NCBI GenBank assembly: GCA_044224925.1
Contig: JBGAJM010000002.1
Location: forward strand, 186,001 to 250,000
DNA length: 64,000 bases
Source of the DNA: Kapaibacterium sp044224925
Lineage (GTDB): Bacteria; Bacteroidota; Ignavibacteria; Kapaibacteriales; Kapaibacteriaceae
Reading direction: 5' to 3'
Of this stretch, positions 1 through 7,865 are shown piece by piece (position 1 is the stretch's first letter; each line of letters opens with the position of its first letter). A program made the translations under genes and the position numbers. The notes under the pieces are model-generated. The model searched no databases. It had not been told where the DNA came from and was given only the letters and a program-made list of their open reading frames with translations.

Positions 1-870
1 CTCGTTCGGAACTGCTCCCGAATACGAGCCATACGAGGTCGTGCTGTCGGAGATCTGACAGAAGTACGACCAGAACGGAACGTCGTGCATTTCCATATCC
101 TGATACAACATCGGCACCACACAGATCGGGAAATCACCGGCGATCCCGCCACCGATCTGGAAGAATCCGACTCCCTTGCCGGCGGAATTCTTCGTGTACC
201 AATCGGCCAGCCACGTCATGTATTCGATGCCGCTCTTCATCACGCTTGGCTGAAGCTCGCCCTTGATGCAGTAGGAGGCAAAGATGTTGCCCATCGTGGA
301 ATCTTCCCAGCCTGGAACGATGATCGGCAAGTTCCGCTCGGCTGCGGCCAGCATCCAGGAATTCTTGGGGTCGATCTCGTAGTACTGCTCAAGGTCGCCG
401 CTGAGCAGCATCTGATACATGTACTCATGCGGAAGGAAACGCTTTCCTTCGTCCTGGGCATTCTTCCAGCGTTTGAAGATGTGCTTCTGGAGACGTCGGA
501 AGGCCTCTTCTTCAGGAATACAGGTATCGGTCACTCGATTGAAGCCATGCTCAAGGAGGTCCCATTCGTCTTGCGGACTCAGATCGCGGTAATGCGGCAC
601 GCGCTTGTAGTGCGAGTGGGCGACCAGATTCATGATGTCCTCTTCAAGGTTCGCACCCGTGCACGAAATGATGTCGATCTTTCCTTGACGGATCATTTCG
701 GCAAGCGTCTTGCCCAGCTCGGCCGTGCTCATGGCACCGGCCAGAGTGACCATCATCTTCCCGCCCTCGGCAAGATGTTGTTCGTAGCCTTTGGCAGCAT
801 CGATGAGCGATGCAGCGTTGAAATGCAGGAAGTTGGATTCGATGAAATTTGAGATCGGGCCGCGGTCCAT
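1..870 (-). CDS. deoxyhypusine synthase-like protein (partial, C-terminus outside window)
   Basis: The frame is open from the ATG at 870 down to base 1, so 290 residues are visible and the end is missing. The protein begins MDRGPISNFIESNFLHFNAA and contains VTLAGAMSTAELGK (about residues 41-54) and IISCTGANLEED (about 77-88), the NAD-binding-type signatures of the deoxyhypusine synthase family. A glycine-rich stretch GFFQIGGGIAGDFPI follows near residue 255. In eukaryotes and archaea this family modifies a lysine of eIF5A/aIF5A. Bacteria lack that substrate, and bacterial members are thought to act in polyamine (for example homospermidine-type) or other aminobutyl-transfer chemistry. The catalytic lysine lies in the part beyond the window, so activity cannot be judged. 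Gene divergent from the permease at 918. The family call is firm; the substrate is unknown. Confidence 0.85.
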   Translation of the reverse strand, partial: MDRGPISNFIESNFLHFNAASLIDAAKGYEQHLAEGGKMMVTLAGAMSTAELGKTLAEMIRQGKIDIISCTGANLEEDIMNLVAHSHYKRVPHYRDLSPQDEWDLLEHGFNRVTDTCIPEEEAFRRLQKHIFKRWKNAQDEGKRFLPHEYMYQMLLSGDLEQYYEIDPKNSWMLAAAERNLPIIVPGWEDSTMGNIFASYCIKGELQPSVMKSGIEYMTWLADWYTKNSAGKGVGFFQIGGGIAGDFPICVVPMLYQDMEMHDVPFWSYFCQISDSTTSYGSYSGAVPNE

Positions 871-906
871 ATTGTCTCCAGTAATTGAGTGCGCGAAATT
901 ACGCTC

Positions 907-914
907 TATCTTCG
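907..914 (+). promoter_or_regulatory. candidate -7-type promoter box TATCTTCG before the AI-2E family gene
   Basis: TATCTTCG lies three bases before the ATG at 918, and a TTG at 885-887 sits exactly 19 bases upstream of it. This resembles the Bacteroidota TTTG/TAnnTTTG promoter layout. No Shine-Dalgarno is visible, so a leaderless or nearly leaderless transcript is inferred. Confidence 0.35.
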
Positions 915-917
915 CAT

Positions 918-1967
918 ATGCAGCAGAACAAACCGCTTACCATGAGCATGATGATCTTAACGGCAATTGTCGTTGTGGTCGTCATGTACATCCTCAGTGG
1001 CATCCTGATCCCCTTCGTGGTGGCCGGGTTGCTATCCATTCTTTACAAGCCGGTGATCTCGCAACTTCGAAAGTGGCACATCCCGCTGGCCATTTGTTTG
1101 CTGATCGTGCTGGTGATCACGGCGGGTGCCCTGTGGGGCATGTATCTGGTGGCATCGCTTGGAGTGAACAGTGCCATCGAGAAAGCGCCCCTTTACTCTG
1201 AACGGTTCTCGACGTTGATGCAACAGTTCAACGATCTCATGCGACGCACCTCGATGCAGTTCTACGGTCGCTCCGGCGCCATCAAGCTCGATTCGTTGTT
1301 CAGTTCCGCATCCATTATCTCCGTGACAACACAGTTCTTCGGCAGCGCCGTGACGTTCGTTGGTGATAGCGTGCTGGTACTGCTCTTCCTCGTCTTCATG
1401 ATCCTCGGTGGCAATACGTTCGCCGAAAAGCTCCTGGCCGTCTTCAAGAACTCGGAGAATTTTGCGGTGGCCGACGTGATCGAGAACGTCAACGTTCGCG
1501 TACGGCGGTATCTGGGCGTGAAGACGCTCCTGAATGCTTGTGTTGGTGTGATCACATGGGTGACGCTCACACTGTTCGGTGTGGACTTCGCGGAGGTCTT
1601 TGGACTGATGGCCTTCCTGCTCTTGTACATTCCCAACGTCGGCTCCTTCTTTGCAACGGTCCTCCCGGCCTTGGTCACACTTGTGCAGTTCGGCTCCGTT
1701 TCGTTCGCCGCCATTGTCACCCTGACGTTGATCGTGGAGTTCAATATCATCGGAAATCTCATCGAGCCCAAGATCCTGGGTCAGAGCCTCGATCTGAGTC
1801 CGGTGCTCGTTCTCTTCTCGTTGCTGTTCTGGGGCTTCTTGTGGGGACCGGTGGGAATGATCCTCTCCGTACCGATGATGGCCATCCTGAAAACGATCTT
1901 CGAGGCCATCCCTGCTACCCGTCCGCTTGCCATTCTCATGAGCAACAAGGCTCCTGCCACCACGTGA
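918..1967 (+). CDS. AI-2E family transporter / PerM-like permease
   Basis: A 349-residue integral membrane protein of the AI-2E (PerM/YdiK/TqsA) family. Hydrophobic segments lie near residues 10-35 and 55-80, with several more in the second half. The C-terminal signature is clear: IEPKILGQSLDLSPVLVLFS, then WGPVGMILSVPMMAILK. Family members export small molecules, or in some cases act in Na+(Li+)/H+ antiport; the substrate cannot be inferred here. A TTG at 885 in the same frame would add 11 hydrophilic residues, but I prefer the ATG at 918 because a promoter-like box lies just before it. The FtsE-like gene starts 13 bases after the stop. Confidence 0.85.
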   Translation: MQQNKPLTMSMMILTAIVVVVVMYILSGILIPFVVAGLLSILYKPVISQLRKWHIPLAICLLIVLVITAGALWGMYLVASLGVNSAIEKAPLYSERFSTLMQQFNDLMRRTSMQFYGRSGAIKLDSLFSSASIISVTTQFFGSAVTFVGDSVLVLLFLVFMILGGNTFAEKLLAVFKNSENFAVADVIENVNVRVRRYLGVKTLLNACVGVITWVTLTLFGVDFAEVFGLMAFLLLYIPNVGSFFATVLPALVTLVQFGSVSFAAIVTLTLIVEFNIIGNLIEPKILGQSLDLSPVLVLFSLLFWGFLWGPVGMILSVPMMAILKTIFEAIPATRPLAILMSNKAPATT

Positions 1968-1969
1968 CG

Positions 1970-1977
1970 TATTTTGC
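1970..1977 (+). promoter_or_regulatory. candidate -7-type box TATTTTGC before the FtsE-like gene
   Basis: TATTTTGC ends three bases before the ATG at 1981. It is the same type of box, at the same distance, as the one before the gene at 918. No good -33 TTG is visible at the expected spacing. Confidence 0.3.
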
Positions 1978-1980
1978 CGC

Positions 1981-2658
1981 ATGACCTTCGAACTACGATC
2001 CGTGACCGTTCAATACGATGCCGTTCCTGCCTTGCAGAACGTCTCGTGTGTGATCCCTTCCGGCGCCGTCGTCATCCTCACCGGTCCCACCGGCGCAGGA
2101 AAGACAACGTTCCTGCATCTCCTCTATGCAGCGGCCATGCCCACGAGCGGCGAAGTGTACGTGAATGGCGAGAGCACGCGTACGATGAAACGAAGGAGGA
2201 TCGCCGAGCTCCGTCGACGTATCGGCATTGTTGAGCAGGACTGTCGTCTCATGCGCGACTACACCGTCTTCGAGAACGTGATGATGGCACTGGCCTTGCG
2301 CGGCATGGGAAAGGACGAGGCAACGGCCGAGTGTTTACGCGTGCTTGCAGACCTCAACATCTCCTATGTGCGGCATAAGTATCCCCGACAACTCAGTGGC
2401 GGCGAACGTCATCTTGTCGCCCTTGCGCGCGCCGTGGCCGCTGATCCGGACGTGATCATCGCCGACGAGCCAACGGGAACACTGGACGAGGTCACCTCCT
2501 CGGCCGTGGCCCAGGCACTCTCGTCGATCGCCGCTCGCGGTGTCGGCGTGATCCTCTCCACCCACAGCACGTCGCTCCCTGCCGCCTTCCCGCAAGCAGG
2601 CCTGTTCGGCATCGCTGATGGAATTTTGACCATTCATACCATGGTGACCCCCGCATGA
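1981..2658 (+). CDS. ftsE: ABC transporter ATP-binding protein, FtsE-like
   Basis: A 225-residue ABC ATPase. Walker A is GPTGAGKT (residues 35-42), the signature is LSGGERHLVALARA (about 139-152) and Walker B is VIIADEPTG (about 157-165). The length, the PTGAGKT wording and the short single-domain architecture fit FtsE, which partners FtsX at the division septum to activate peptidoglycan hydrolases. No ftsX permease gene lies beside it here, so a LolD-type ATPase is the main alternative. The stop overlaps the dapB start by four bases (ATGA), which suggests translational coupling. Confidence 0.7.
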   Translation: MTFELRSVTVQYDAVPALQNVSCVIPSGAVVILTGPTGAGKTTFLHLLYAAAMPTSGEVYVNGESTRTMKRRRIAELRRRIGIVEQDCRLMRDYTVFENVMMALALRGMGKDEATAECLRVLADLNISYVRHKYPRQLSGGERHLVALARAVAADPDVIIADEPTGTLDEVTSSAVAQALSSIAARGVGVILSTHSTSLPAAFPQAGLFGIADGILTIHTMVTPA

Positions 2659-3398
2659 CACGGATCGCCCTTATTGGCTACGGAGCCATGGGTCACGAAC
2701 TGGAGCGCCTTGCACCGGAACACGGTTGCGAGGTGGTTCGCATCTTCGACGATGCAACGCCCATTCGTCCCACGTCGCCCTCCGACTTCGACGTCGCCAT
2801 CGACTTCTCGCAACCCGACGCCGTCATCCCCAACGTTCAAGCATTGTGTGCCCTCAAACGCAACGTAGTGGTCGGCACCACAGGCTGGCTCGATCAACGT
2901 TCCAAGATCGAACAATGCTGTCACGACAACGGCATCGGCCTCATCTACGGCTCCAACTTCTCCGTCGGCGTCCAGATCTTCTATCATCTCGTCCGCGAAG
3001 CCTCGTTCTACGCAGAGCGTGAGACCAACTATGATGTGATGCTTCACGAGTGGCATCATAAGCGGAAGAAGGACAGTCCGAGCGGGACCGCGCTGAAGGC
3101 CGCATCCATTGTGATCGAAGAGCTGAGTCGCAAGGACCACCTTGCGATCGACGCGCAATCATCGCCCATCGATCCGCATGCCTTGCATGTGACGTCGACA
3201 CGTGGTGGCGAGATCGTCGGCACGCATCAACTCACGCTCGACTCCCTCTTCGACACCATCGAGATCACGCACCGCGCGAAGAATCGCAGCGGATTTGCGA
3301 TCGGTGCCCTGCTCGCTGCACGATGGGTGGCCGATAAACGTGGTGTCTTTGACTTCACCGCCATGTTCACCGATGTCATGAGTCATTCACATGTATAA
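2655..3398 (+). CDS. dapB: 4-hydroxy-tetrahydrodipicolinate reductase
   Basis: A 247-residue enzyme reducing hydroxy-tetrahydrodipicolinate with NAD(P)H in the diaminopimelate/lysine pathway, needed for peptidoglycan. The N-terminus has the dinucleotide-binding GYGAMG (residues 8-13), and VVGTTGW lies at about 72-78. The catalytic signature EWHHKRKKDSPSGTA lies at about 132-146 and holds the His pair and the Lys. The length is typical (240-270). It overlaps the preceding gene by four bases and the following DUF1573 gene by eight, so the three are probably one transcript. No other lysine genes are nearby. Confidence 0.93.
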   Translation: MTRIALIGYGAMGHELERLAPEHGCEVVRIFDDATPIRPTSPSDFDVAIDFSQPDAVIPNVQALCALKRNVVVGTTGWLDQRSKIEQCCHDNGIGLIYGSNFSVGVQIFYHLVREASFYAERETNYDVMLHEWHHKRKKDSPSGTALKAASIVIEELSRKDHLAIDAQSSPIDPHALHVTSTRGGEIVGTHQLTLDSLFDTIEITHRAKNRSGFAIGALLAARWVADKRGVFDFTAMFTDVMSHSHV

Positions 3399-3777
3399 GA
3401 TCCTCCTTGCCACCCTTCTGCTCCTGACCATCCGCCTTGCGGCTGGACAGGACGAGCGACCAACACTTCGGCTCACACCGCCTGCCCTTACCGTGCGCGC
3501 AGACTCATCGGGCTTCGTGGTCGGCAAGGTGGAGTTCGTGAACACCGGTGGTGGTGTGCTCACCATTTCCAGCGTGAACGGGTCGTGCGGTTGCGCCACT
3601 GCCTCCGTGCAGCGCAACAACATCCAGCCCATGGCCATGGGCGAGATCCGATTCGGGATCAATACCCATGCGTTCAAAGATTCGGTGAACAACGTGGACT
3701 ATACCGTGACCTCCAATGCGATGAACGGTACCGTGGTGTATCGCGTGGTCGTGCTCAAACAAGTGAAGGCGAAATGA
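3391..3777 (+). CDS. DUF1573 domain-containing exported protein
   Basis: A 128-residue protein with an N-terminal signal peptide (MYKILLATLLLLTIRLAAG) followed by one immunoglobulin-like DUF1573 domain. The family hallmark is visible as FVNTGGGVLTISSVNGSCGC, with the Cys-Gly-Cys typical of the family. Such proteins are common and often multi-copy in Bacteroidota and Planctomycetes; their role is unknown. The start overlaps the dapB end by eight bases and the stop overlaps the next gene by four, so it is probably co-transcribed. Confidence 0.82.
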   Translation: MYKILLATLLLLTIRLAAGQDERPTLRLTPPALTVRADSSGFVVGKVEFVNTGGGVLTISSVNGSCGCATASVQRNNIQPMAMGEIRFGINTHAFKDSVNNVDYTVTSNAMNGTVVYRVVVLKQVKAK

Positions 3778-4178
3778 ACTATTGGCTCGTGAAATCGGAA
3801 CCCGACGTGTATTCGTGGGACACCTTCGTGTCGGACAAGCAGACGTATTGGGACGGCGTGCGCAACTATCAGGCGCGCAACAACCTGCAGGCAATGGCCA
3901 AGGGTGATGCCGTCTTGTTCTATCACTCGGGTGATGAACGCAGTGTTGTTGGCACGGCAACGGTGACGAAGACGGCCTATCAAGACCCGACCACCGACGA
4001 AACGGCTTGGGTGGTGGTCGATCTCAAGGCGGGCAAGAAGCTCCACCGACCGGTGAGCCTCACCGAGATCAAGGCACATCCTGCCATGACGACGATCGGC
4101 CTGATCAAACAGGGCAGATTGAGTGTGATCGCCCTCACCGAGGCCGAGTACAACACGATCCTGGAACTCGGCTCCTAG
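3774..4178 (+). CDS. EVE domain-containing protein
   Basis: A 134-residue protein consisting of one EVE domain, related to the PUA superfamily. It opens with the characteristic MNYWLVKSEPDVYSWD, followed by WDGVRNYQARNNLQAM and the GDAVLFYHS strand. Human THYN1 belongs to this family. EVE domains bind modified bases such as 5-methylcytosine derivatives, and bacterial members are often linked to nucleic-acid modification or restriction. The ligand here is unknown. The ATG overlaps the DUF1573 stop (ATGA). A 70-base gap follows before the next gene. Confidence 0.9.
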   Translation: MNYWLVKSEPDVYSWDTFVSDKQTYWDGVRNYQARNNLQAMAKGDAVLFYHSGDERSVVGTATVTKTAYQDPTTDETAWVVVDLKAGKKLHRPVSLTEIKAHPAMTTIGLIKQGRLSVIALTEAEYNTILELGS

Positions 4179-4248
4179 CCTGAACACGGAATCGATTTAT
4201 TTCTGAGTTTCGCCTCTGTCATTCATCCATTGATCAGAGGGGTGCTCC

Positions 4249-5322
4249 ATGAATTGGATCGCATTCGTTGCCATGTTCCTATGTGCAACAGCGTCGTTCG
4301 CACAGCAAAAACTTGCGATAACCTTCAACGGCATGACGCCGCACGTTGGCCAGCTTTTCCAACTGCGTGTGGTCGACAAGGCCACCTCGTTTGAAGTGGC
4401 ACACCACACCATCCGTGCGATCGCCGGAGCATCATTCACGTTCGACATGCTCTGCCTCGAGAATGGCAAGTCGTACAACGTCGACATGTATGCCGATCTC
4501 AATGGCAACGGTCACTACGATGCCCCGCCAACAGATCACGCCTGGAGGCTCACAGCCGACAACGTGAATGGTAATGTTGCGCTCGACTTCACACACAATA
4601 CCACGTTCACGGATATCGCCTATCCGCTCCCGCCACCGTCGTATCCGAGTCAGATCGACGCCGCGTGGACCGGCTCCTGGAAGAACCTCACGTACAACAC
4701 CACCAGTACCATCCTCACGTCGATCACACTGAACTTCCTCACACGTCGCGCATCCGGCGTTGCCGTCACCTCCGGCGCATTTGGCAATCCCAATGCCCTG
4801 GCCATCTCTGCAGAAGGTCCGTTCGACCCCGATGCCGACTCGGCATACCTAACTCCCGAAGCGCCCATCATGGGATGGATCAGCTTCAAAGACGGTGTCA
4901 TTCGTGGCGTCCTCACTGTCTCCGGCGCAACGCTGACCCTTGCCGGCGACTATGGCACCACGCAAATGGCCATGACCTACGTGATGAGCGGTGCATTCAC
5001 GGCGAACGGCGTGGTCATTCAACGACGAGGCGATGTGGCCGAGGTGTTGGAGGAGGAAGGCGGCATGGTGGAAGAGGTTTCGGTGATCCCGCAACCTTCG
5101 CGTGATGCCGTGGGTCTGCAATGGCAGCAGAAGGGTACAGGAACGGCCCGTGTTGACGTGTTCGACGCGCAAGGCAGACTTCTGCTCTCGTCGTTCGATC
5201 AGGCCGCCACGACGTCGCATTCGCTCTCGCTGAATGTGCAGGCATTTCCTGTTGGCACCTACATGGCCCGGATCACGGCGGGTGCCTCAGTGACCACGGT
5301 GCCTATCGTCGTCAACCGATAG
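4249..5322 (+). CDS. secreted protein with type IX sorting-type C-terminal domain
   Basis: A 357-residue exported protein. The signal peptide is MNWIAFVAMFLCATASFAQQ. Residues about 20-265 form beta-rich regions of no family I recognise, including an acidic DLNGNGHYD motif that could bind calcium (about residues 83-91). The last about 80 residues resemble a T9SS type A sorting domain: RVDVFDAQGRLLLSS, then AFPVGTYMARI and the basic end PIVVNR. It is probably carried across the outer membrane and anchored or released. A strong terminator follows 14 bases after the stop. Function unknown. Confidence 0.75.
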   Translation: MNWIAFVAMFLCATASFAQQKLAITFNGMTPHVGQLFQLRVVDKATSFEVAHHTIRAIAGASFTFDMLCLENGKSYNVDMYADLNGNGHYDAPPTDHAWRLTADNVNGNVALDFTHNTTFTDIAYPLPPPSYPSQIDAAWTGSWKNLTYNTTSTILTSITLNFLTRRASGVAVTSGAFGNPNALAISAEGPFDPDADSAYLTPEAPIMGWISFKDGVIRGVLTVSGATLTLAGDYGTTQMAMTYVMSGAFTANGVVIQRRGDVAEVLEEEGGMVEEVSVIPQPSRDAVGLQWQQKGTGTARVDVFDAQGRLLLSSFDQAATTSHSLSLNVQAFPVGTYMARITAGASVTTVPIVVNR

Positions 5323-5335
5323 ATGACAGAGAAAC

Positions 5336-5365
5336 AAAAAGGGCTCGCCAATGCGAGCCCTTTTT
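5336..5365. terminator. bidirectional intrinsic terminator
   Basis: The perfect 8-bp stem GGGCTCGC / GCGAGCCC with loop CAAT (5341-5360) is flanked by AAAAA on the left and TTTTT on the right. It serves the T9SS protein gene from the left and dnaA from the right. Confidence 0.9.
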
Positions 5366-5385
5366 GCTGATGAACCGTTGCACCG

Positions 5386-6876
5386 TTAGCGCTGAAGCGC
5401 CTTTCGCAGGAAGTCCACGTCCTGGCGGACCTTCTTGTCGGTATCCAAATAGTTCAAGATCGTCTGGCAGGAGTGCAACACCGTGGTGTGATCCCGTCCG
5501 CCAAAGTGCATTCCGATGCTCTTGAGCGACATCTGCGTGAGTTGCTTTGCCAAATACATGCACATCTGGCGAGCGAGCACAACTTCGTGTTTCCGTGTCT
5601 TGGCAGAAAGAAGCGTCACGTCCTGACTGTAGTAGGCGCTCACTTCTTGCTTGATATCGTCGATCGTCAACGTTCGCGAGCTTGGCGAATTCGTCACACC
5701 GCGAACCACTTCCTTGGCAAGGTCCAACGAAAGCTCGCGATTATCGAGCGTTACCTTGGCGAGCAGAGAGATCAGGCAGCCTTCGAGTTCGCGAACACTG
5801 CTGTTCACGTGACGTGCAACATACTCCAGCACATCGCCCGGCATGTCCATGCCCTCTTCCAAACTCTTCTGCTGCAGAATGGCCATGCGGGTCTCGAAGT
5901 CAGGCATCGAGATGTCGGCTGTGAGTCCCCACTGGAAGCGCGAGATCAGACGCTCGTCCACATCGGCGAGGTCCTTTGGTTGCTTATCCGACGTCAGGAT
6001 CAGTTGTTTGCCGGACTGGTGCAGGGCATTGAACGTATGGAAGAACATGTCCTGCGTCTTTTCCTTGCCGCCCAGGAACTGGATATCATCCACGATCAGC
6101 ACATCAACGCCACGATAGAAATTCGTGAAGTCTGCCACCTTGCCCGTCTGAATCGCATTGATGTACTCCATCGTGAACTTCTCGGAGTTCGTGTACAGCA
6201 CCTTCGCATTGCGATTGCGCTGGAGCACACGATTACCGATGGCCTGCACGAGGTGCGTCTTGCCAAGTCCTGTCGGACCGTAGATCACCAATGGATTGTA
6301 GCGCGTCTTCCCGGGATTGTCCGCCACGGACATCCCTGCCGCCGTTGCCAACTGGTTGTTCTCGCCACGAATGAAGTTCTCGAACGTGTAGCGAGGGTTG
6401 AAGAACGTCGGGAAATGCGTGCTTGGGCGCTCCGTTGGTTGTTCACCGAACGGCAGTGCCGATTGAGCCTGTTGCTTACGAAATGCTGGCAAGTTGATCG
6501 TCTTCTTTGCGGTGTCTTGGTCGCCGGTTCCCATCACAACCTGGAACTGGAGCTTGGCCTTCGGTCCGAGGACCTTTTGCATGGTCTTCTGCAGGAGCGA
6601 TGAGTAGTGTTCTTCCATCCACTCGTAGAAGAACTGGCTGGGAACTTCAACGGTGAGGGTGGTACCATCCCATGCCGAGGCACGCATTTGGTCGAACCAT
6701 GTCTTGAAGACCTGGGCCGATACATTGTCCCGGATGATATCCAGGCACTTACTCCAGAGCATCTCGGCATCCGTGCCGGCGGCTCCCCGAGAGCTTCGAT
6801 CCATTGCATCGGCAGTCGTGGTTGAAACGGCTTGGTCAGTCGTCGAAAACAAGTTAAGCGTATCGGTTTTTTTCAC
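5386..6876 (-). CDS. dnaA: chromosomal replication initiator protein DnaA
   Basis: A 496-residue AAA+ initiator with all four domains. Domain I starts near residue 38 (AEMLWSKCLDIIRDNVSAQ), followed by a linker. The AAA+ domain has Walker A GPTGLGKTH (200-208) and Walker B VLIVDDIQF. The DNA-binding domain IV carries the DnaA signature GGRDHTTVLHSC near residue 462. It opens the origin for replication and regulates its own gene. The start is GTG at 6876; an in-frame ATG at 6804 is possible but would remove only the unconserved leader. Unusually, dnaN is not adjacent: tatC is divergent upstream and a T9SS gene converges downstream. A consensus DnaA box lies about 90 bases upstream. Confidence 0.97.
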   Translation of the reverse strand: MKKTDTLNLFSTTDQAVSTTTADAMDRSSRGAAGTDAEMLWSKCLDIIRDNVSAQVFKTWFDQMRASAWDGTTLTVEVPSQFFYEWMEEHYSSLLQKTMQKVLGPKAKLQFQVVMGTGDQDTAKKTINLPAFRKQQAQSALPFGEQPTERPSTHFPTFFNPRYTFENFIRGENNQLATAAGMSVADNPGKTRYNPLVIYGPTGLGKTHLVQAIGNRVLQRNRNAKVLYTNSEKFTMEYINAIQTGKVADFTNFYRGVDVLIVDDIQFLGGKEKTQDMFFHTFNALHQSGKQLILTSDKQPKDLADVDERLISRFQWGLTADISMPDFETRMAILQQKSLEEGMDMPGDVLEYVARHVNSSVRELEGCLISLLAKVTLDNRELSLDLAKEVVRGVTNSPSSRTLTIDDIKQEVSAYYSQDVTLLSAKTRKHEVVLARQMCMYLAKQLTQMSLKSIGMHFGGRDHTTVLHSCQTILNYLDTDKKVRQDVDFLRKALQR

Positions 6877-6967
6877 CTAACAGACCTTTTTGCTTGGCAT
6901 GAGCCGTCGAACATTCGTTGTGCTACCCCGATCATGTGTCCCTCGTGAACGGGTTGCAAATTTGAGC

Positions 6968-6976
6968 TGTGGATAA
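6968..6976 (-). promoter_or_regulatory. consensus DnaA box
   Basis: The plus strand reads TGTGGATAA, that is TTATCCACA in the dnaA direction, a perfect match to the DnaA box. It lies between dnaA and tatC, 92 bases before the dnaA start. A weaker GATTCCACA follows at 6979-6987. One box is enough for autoregulation; I see too few to call an origin with confidence. Confidence 0.75.
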
Positions 6977-7001
6977 CAGATTCCACAAGGAGAAAATGTG
7001 T

Positions 7002-7035
7002 CGATGTGAAAATAATTTGCTTGCATTTCACATCG
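7002..7035. repeat. 10-bp inverted repeat in the dnaA-tatC intergenic region
   Basis: CGATGTGAAA (7002-7011) and its exact reverse complement TTTCACATCG (7026-7035) flank a 14-base AT-rich spacer. The half-sites are one and a half helical turns long with centres 24 bases apart, which fits a dimeric repressor operator or a hairpin. A box TATTTTCA on the minus strand (7007-7014) overlaps the left arm and could be the dnaA promoter. Confidence 0.55.
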
Positions 7036-7091
7036 CCATTGCAAGGTGATGAAAAGTGTAATCCTTAGGCGATGGGGGCCGCATCTGTGCG

Positions 7092-7099
7092 TATTTTCG
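7092..7099 (+). promoter_or_regulatory. candidate -7-type box TATTTTCG before tatC
   Basis: TATTTTCG ends six bases before the tatC ATG at 7106, matching the boxes at 907 and 1970 in wording and position. No Shine-Dalgarno is visible before tatC. Confidence 0.35.
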
Positions 7100-7105
7100 T
7101 GACGC

Positions 7106-7852
7106 ATGAGTGATAGCACATCCCCAGAACAGGCCGGTCGTGAATTGAGCTTTTTCGGACATCTCGAAGAGCTCCGGTCGCGCCTATTCCGTTCCGTCAT
7201 CGGGATCCTTATCGGTTGTGTGGTCGCCGGCGTCTACCGCGAGTGGATCATGAACGAGATCCTGCTCAAGCCGGCCATCCAATACCACATCGCGCTGCAG
7301 AACATCGAGCCGTTCGGACAGGCCTTCCTGTACTTCAAAGTGATCCTCACGATCGGCCTCATCATCGCCTCTCCGTGGATCCTGTTCCAGATCTGGAGCT
7401 TCGTTGCTCCCGGTCTGTACCACCATGAACGGTCGTGGGCCCGCTGGATCACGCTTTTCACCTCGCTCTGCTTCCTGACGGGGGTGGCCTTTGCGTATTT
7501 CCTGCTCATTCCGAGCATGATGAACTACATCAAGCAGGTAAGCAATCCGAACATCCAGGACAATATCACCACAAGTTCGTACTTCTCGTTCTTCGTGAAC
7601 ATGATCCTGGCCGCAGGACTGATCTTTGAACTTCCTATGGTCACCTGGGTGTTAGCACGCATAGGCATCGTGTCGCCCAAGCTGATGTCCACCTATCGTC
7701 GACATTCCATCATCGTCATTCTGATCATCGCCGCCATTGTGACCCCGTCTCCCGATCCCGTCTCGCAGCTCATGGTGGCCGTGCCACTGTATGTGCTGTA
7801 CGAGATCAGTGTTGTGATCGCACGACTGGCTTACAAGAAACGCGAGTCATGA
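7106..7852 (+). CDS. tatC: Sec-independent (twin-arginine) translocase subunit TatC
   Basis: A 248-residue polytopic inner-membrane protein. The N-terminal cytoplasmic signature FFGHLEELRSRLFRS (about residues 14-28) is the part of TatC that recognises the twin-arginine signal. Six hydrophobic segments follow, and ATFTPSPDP-like wording appears as AAIVTPSPDPVSQ near residue 215. It forms the signal receptor of the Tat pathway for folded proteins. No tatA/B gene lies in the window. A likely Tat substrate (DUF1501 protein) is encoded at 62180-63751. The polyprenyl synthase gene begins 13 bases after the stop. Confidence 0.95.
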   Translation: MSDSTSPEQAGRELSFFGHLEELRSRLFRSVIGILIGCVVAGVYREWIMNEILLKPAIQYHIALQNIEPFGQAFLYFKVILTIGLIIASPWILFQIWSFVAPGLYHHERSWARWITLFTSLCFLTGVAFAYFLLIPSMMNYIKQVSNPNIQDNITTSSYFSFFVNMILAAGLIFELPMVTWVLARIGIVSPKLMSTYRRHSIIVILIIAAIVTPSPDPVSQLMVAVPLYVLYEISVVIARLAYKKRES

Positions 7853-7865
7853 TCCACCGCATTCC

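Noticed and set aside
6877..7105. A full oriC
   Set aside because: Only one consensus DnaA box and one weak one are seen, and no cluster or AT-rich unwinding region is obvious; kept only as a possibility.
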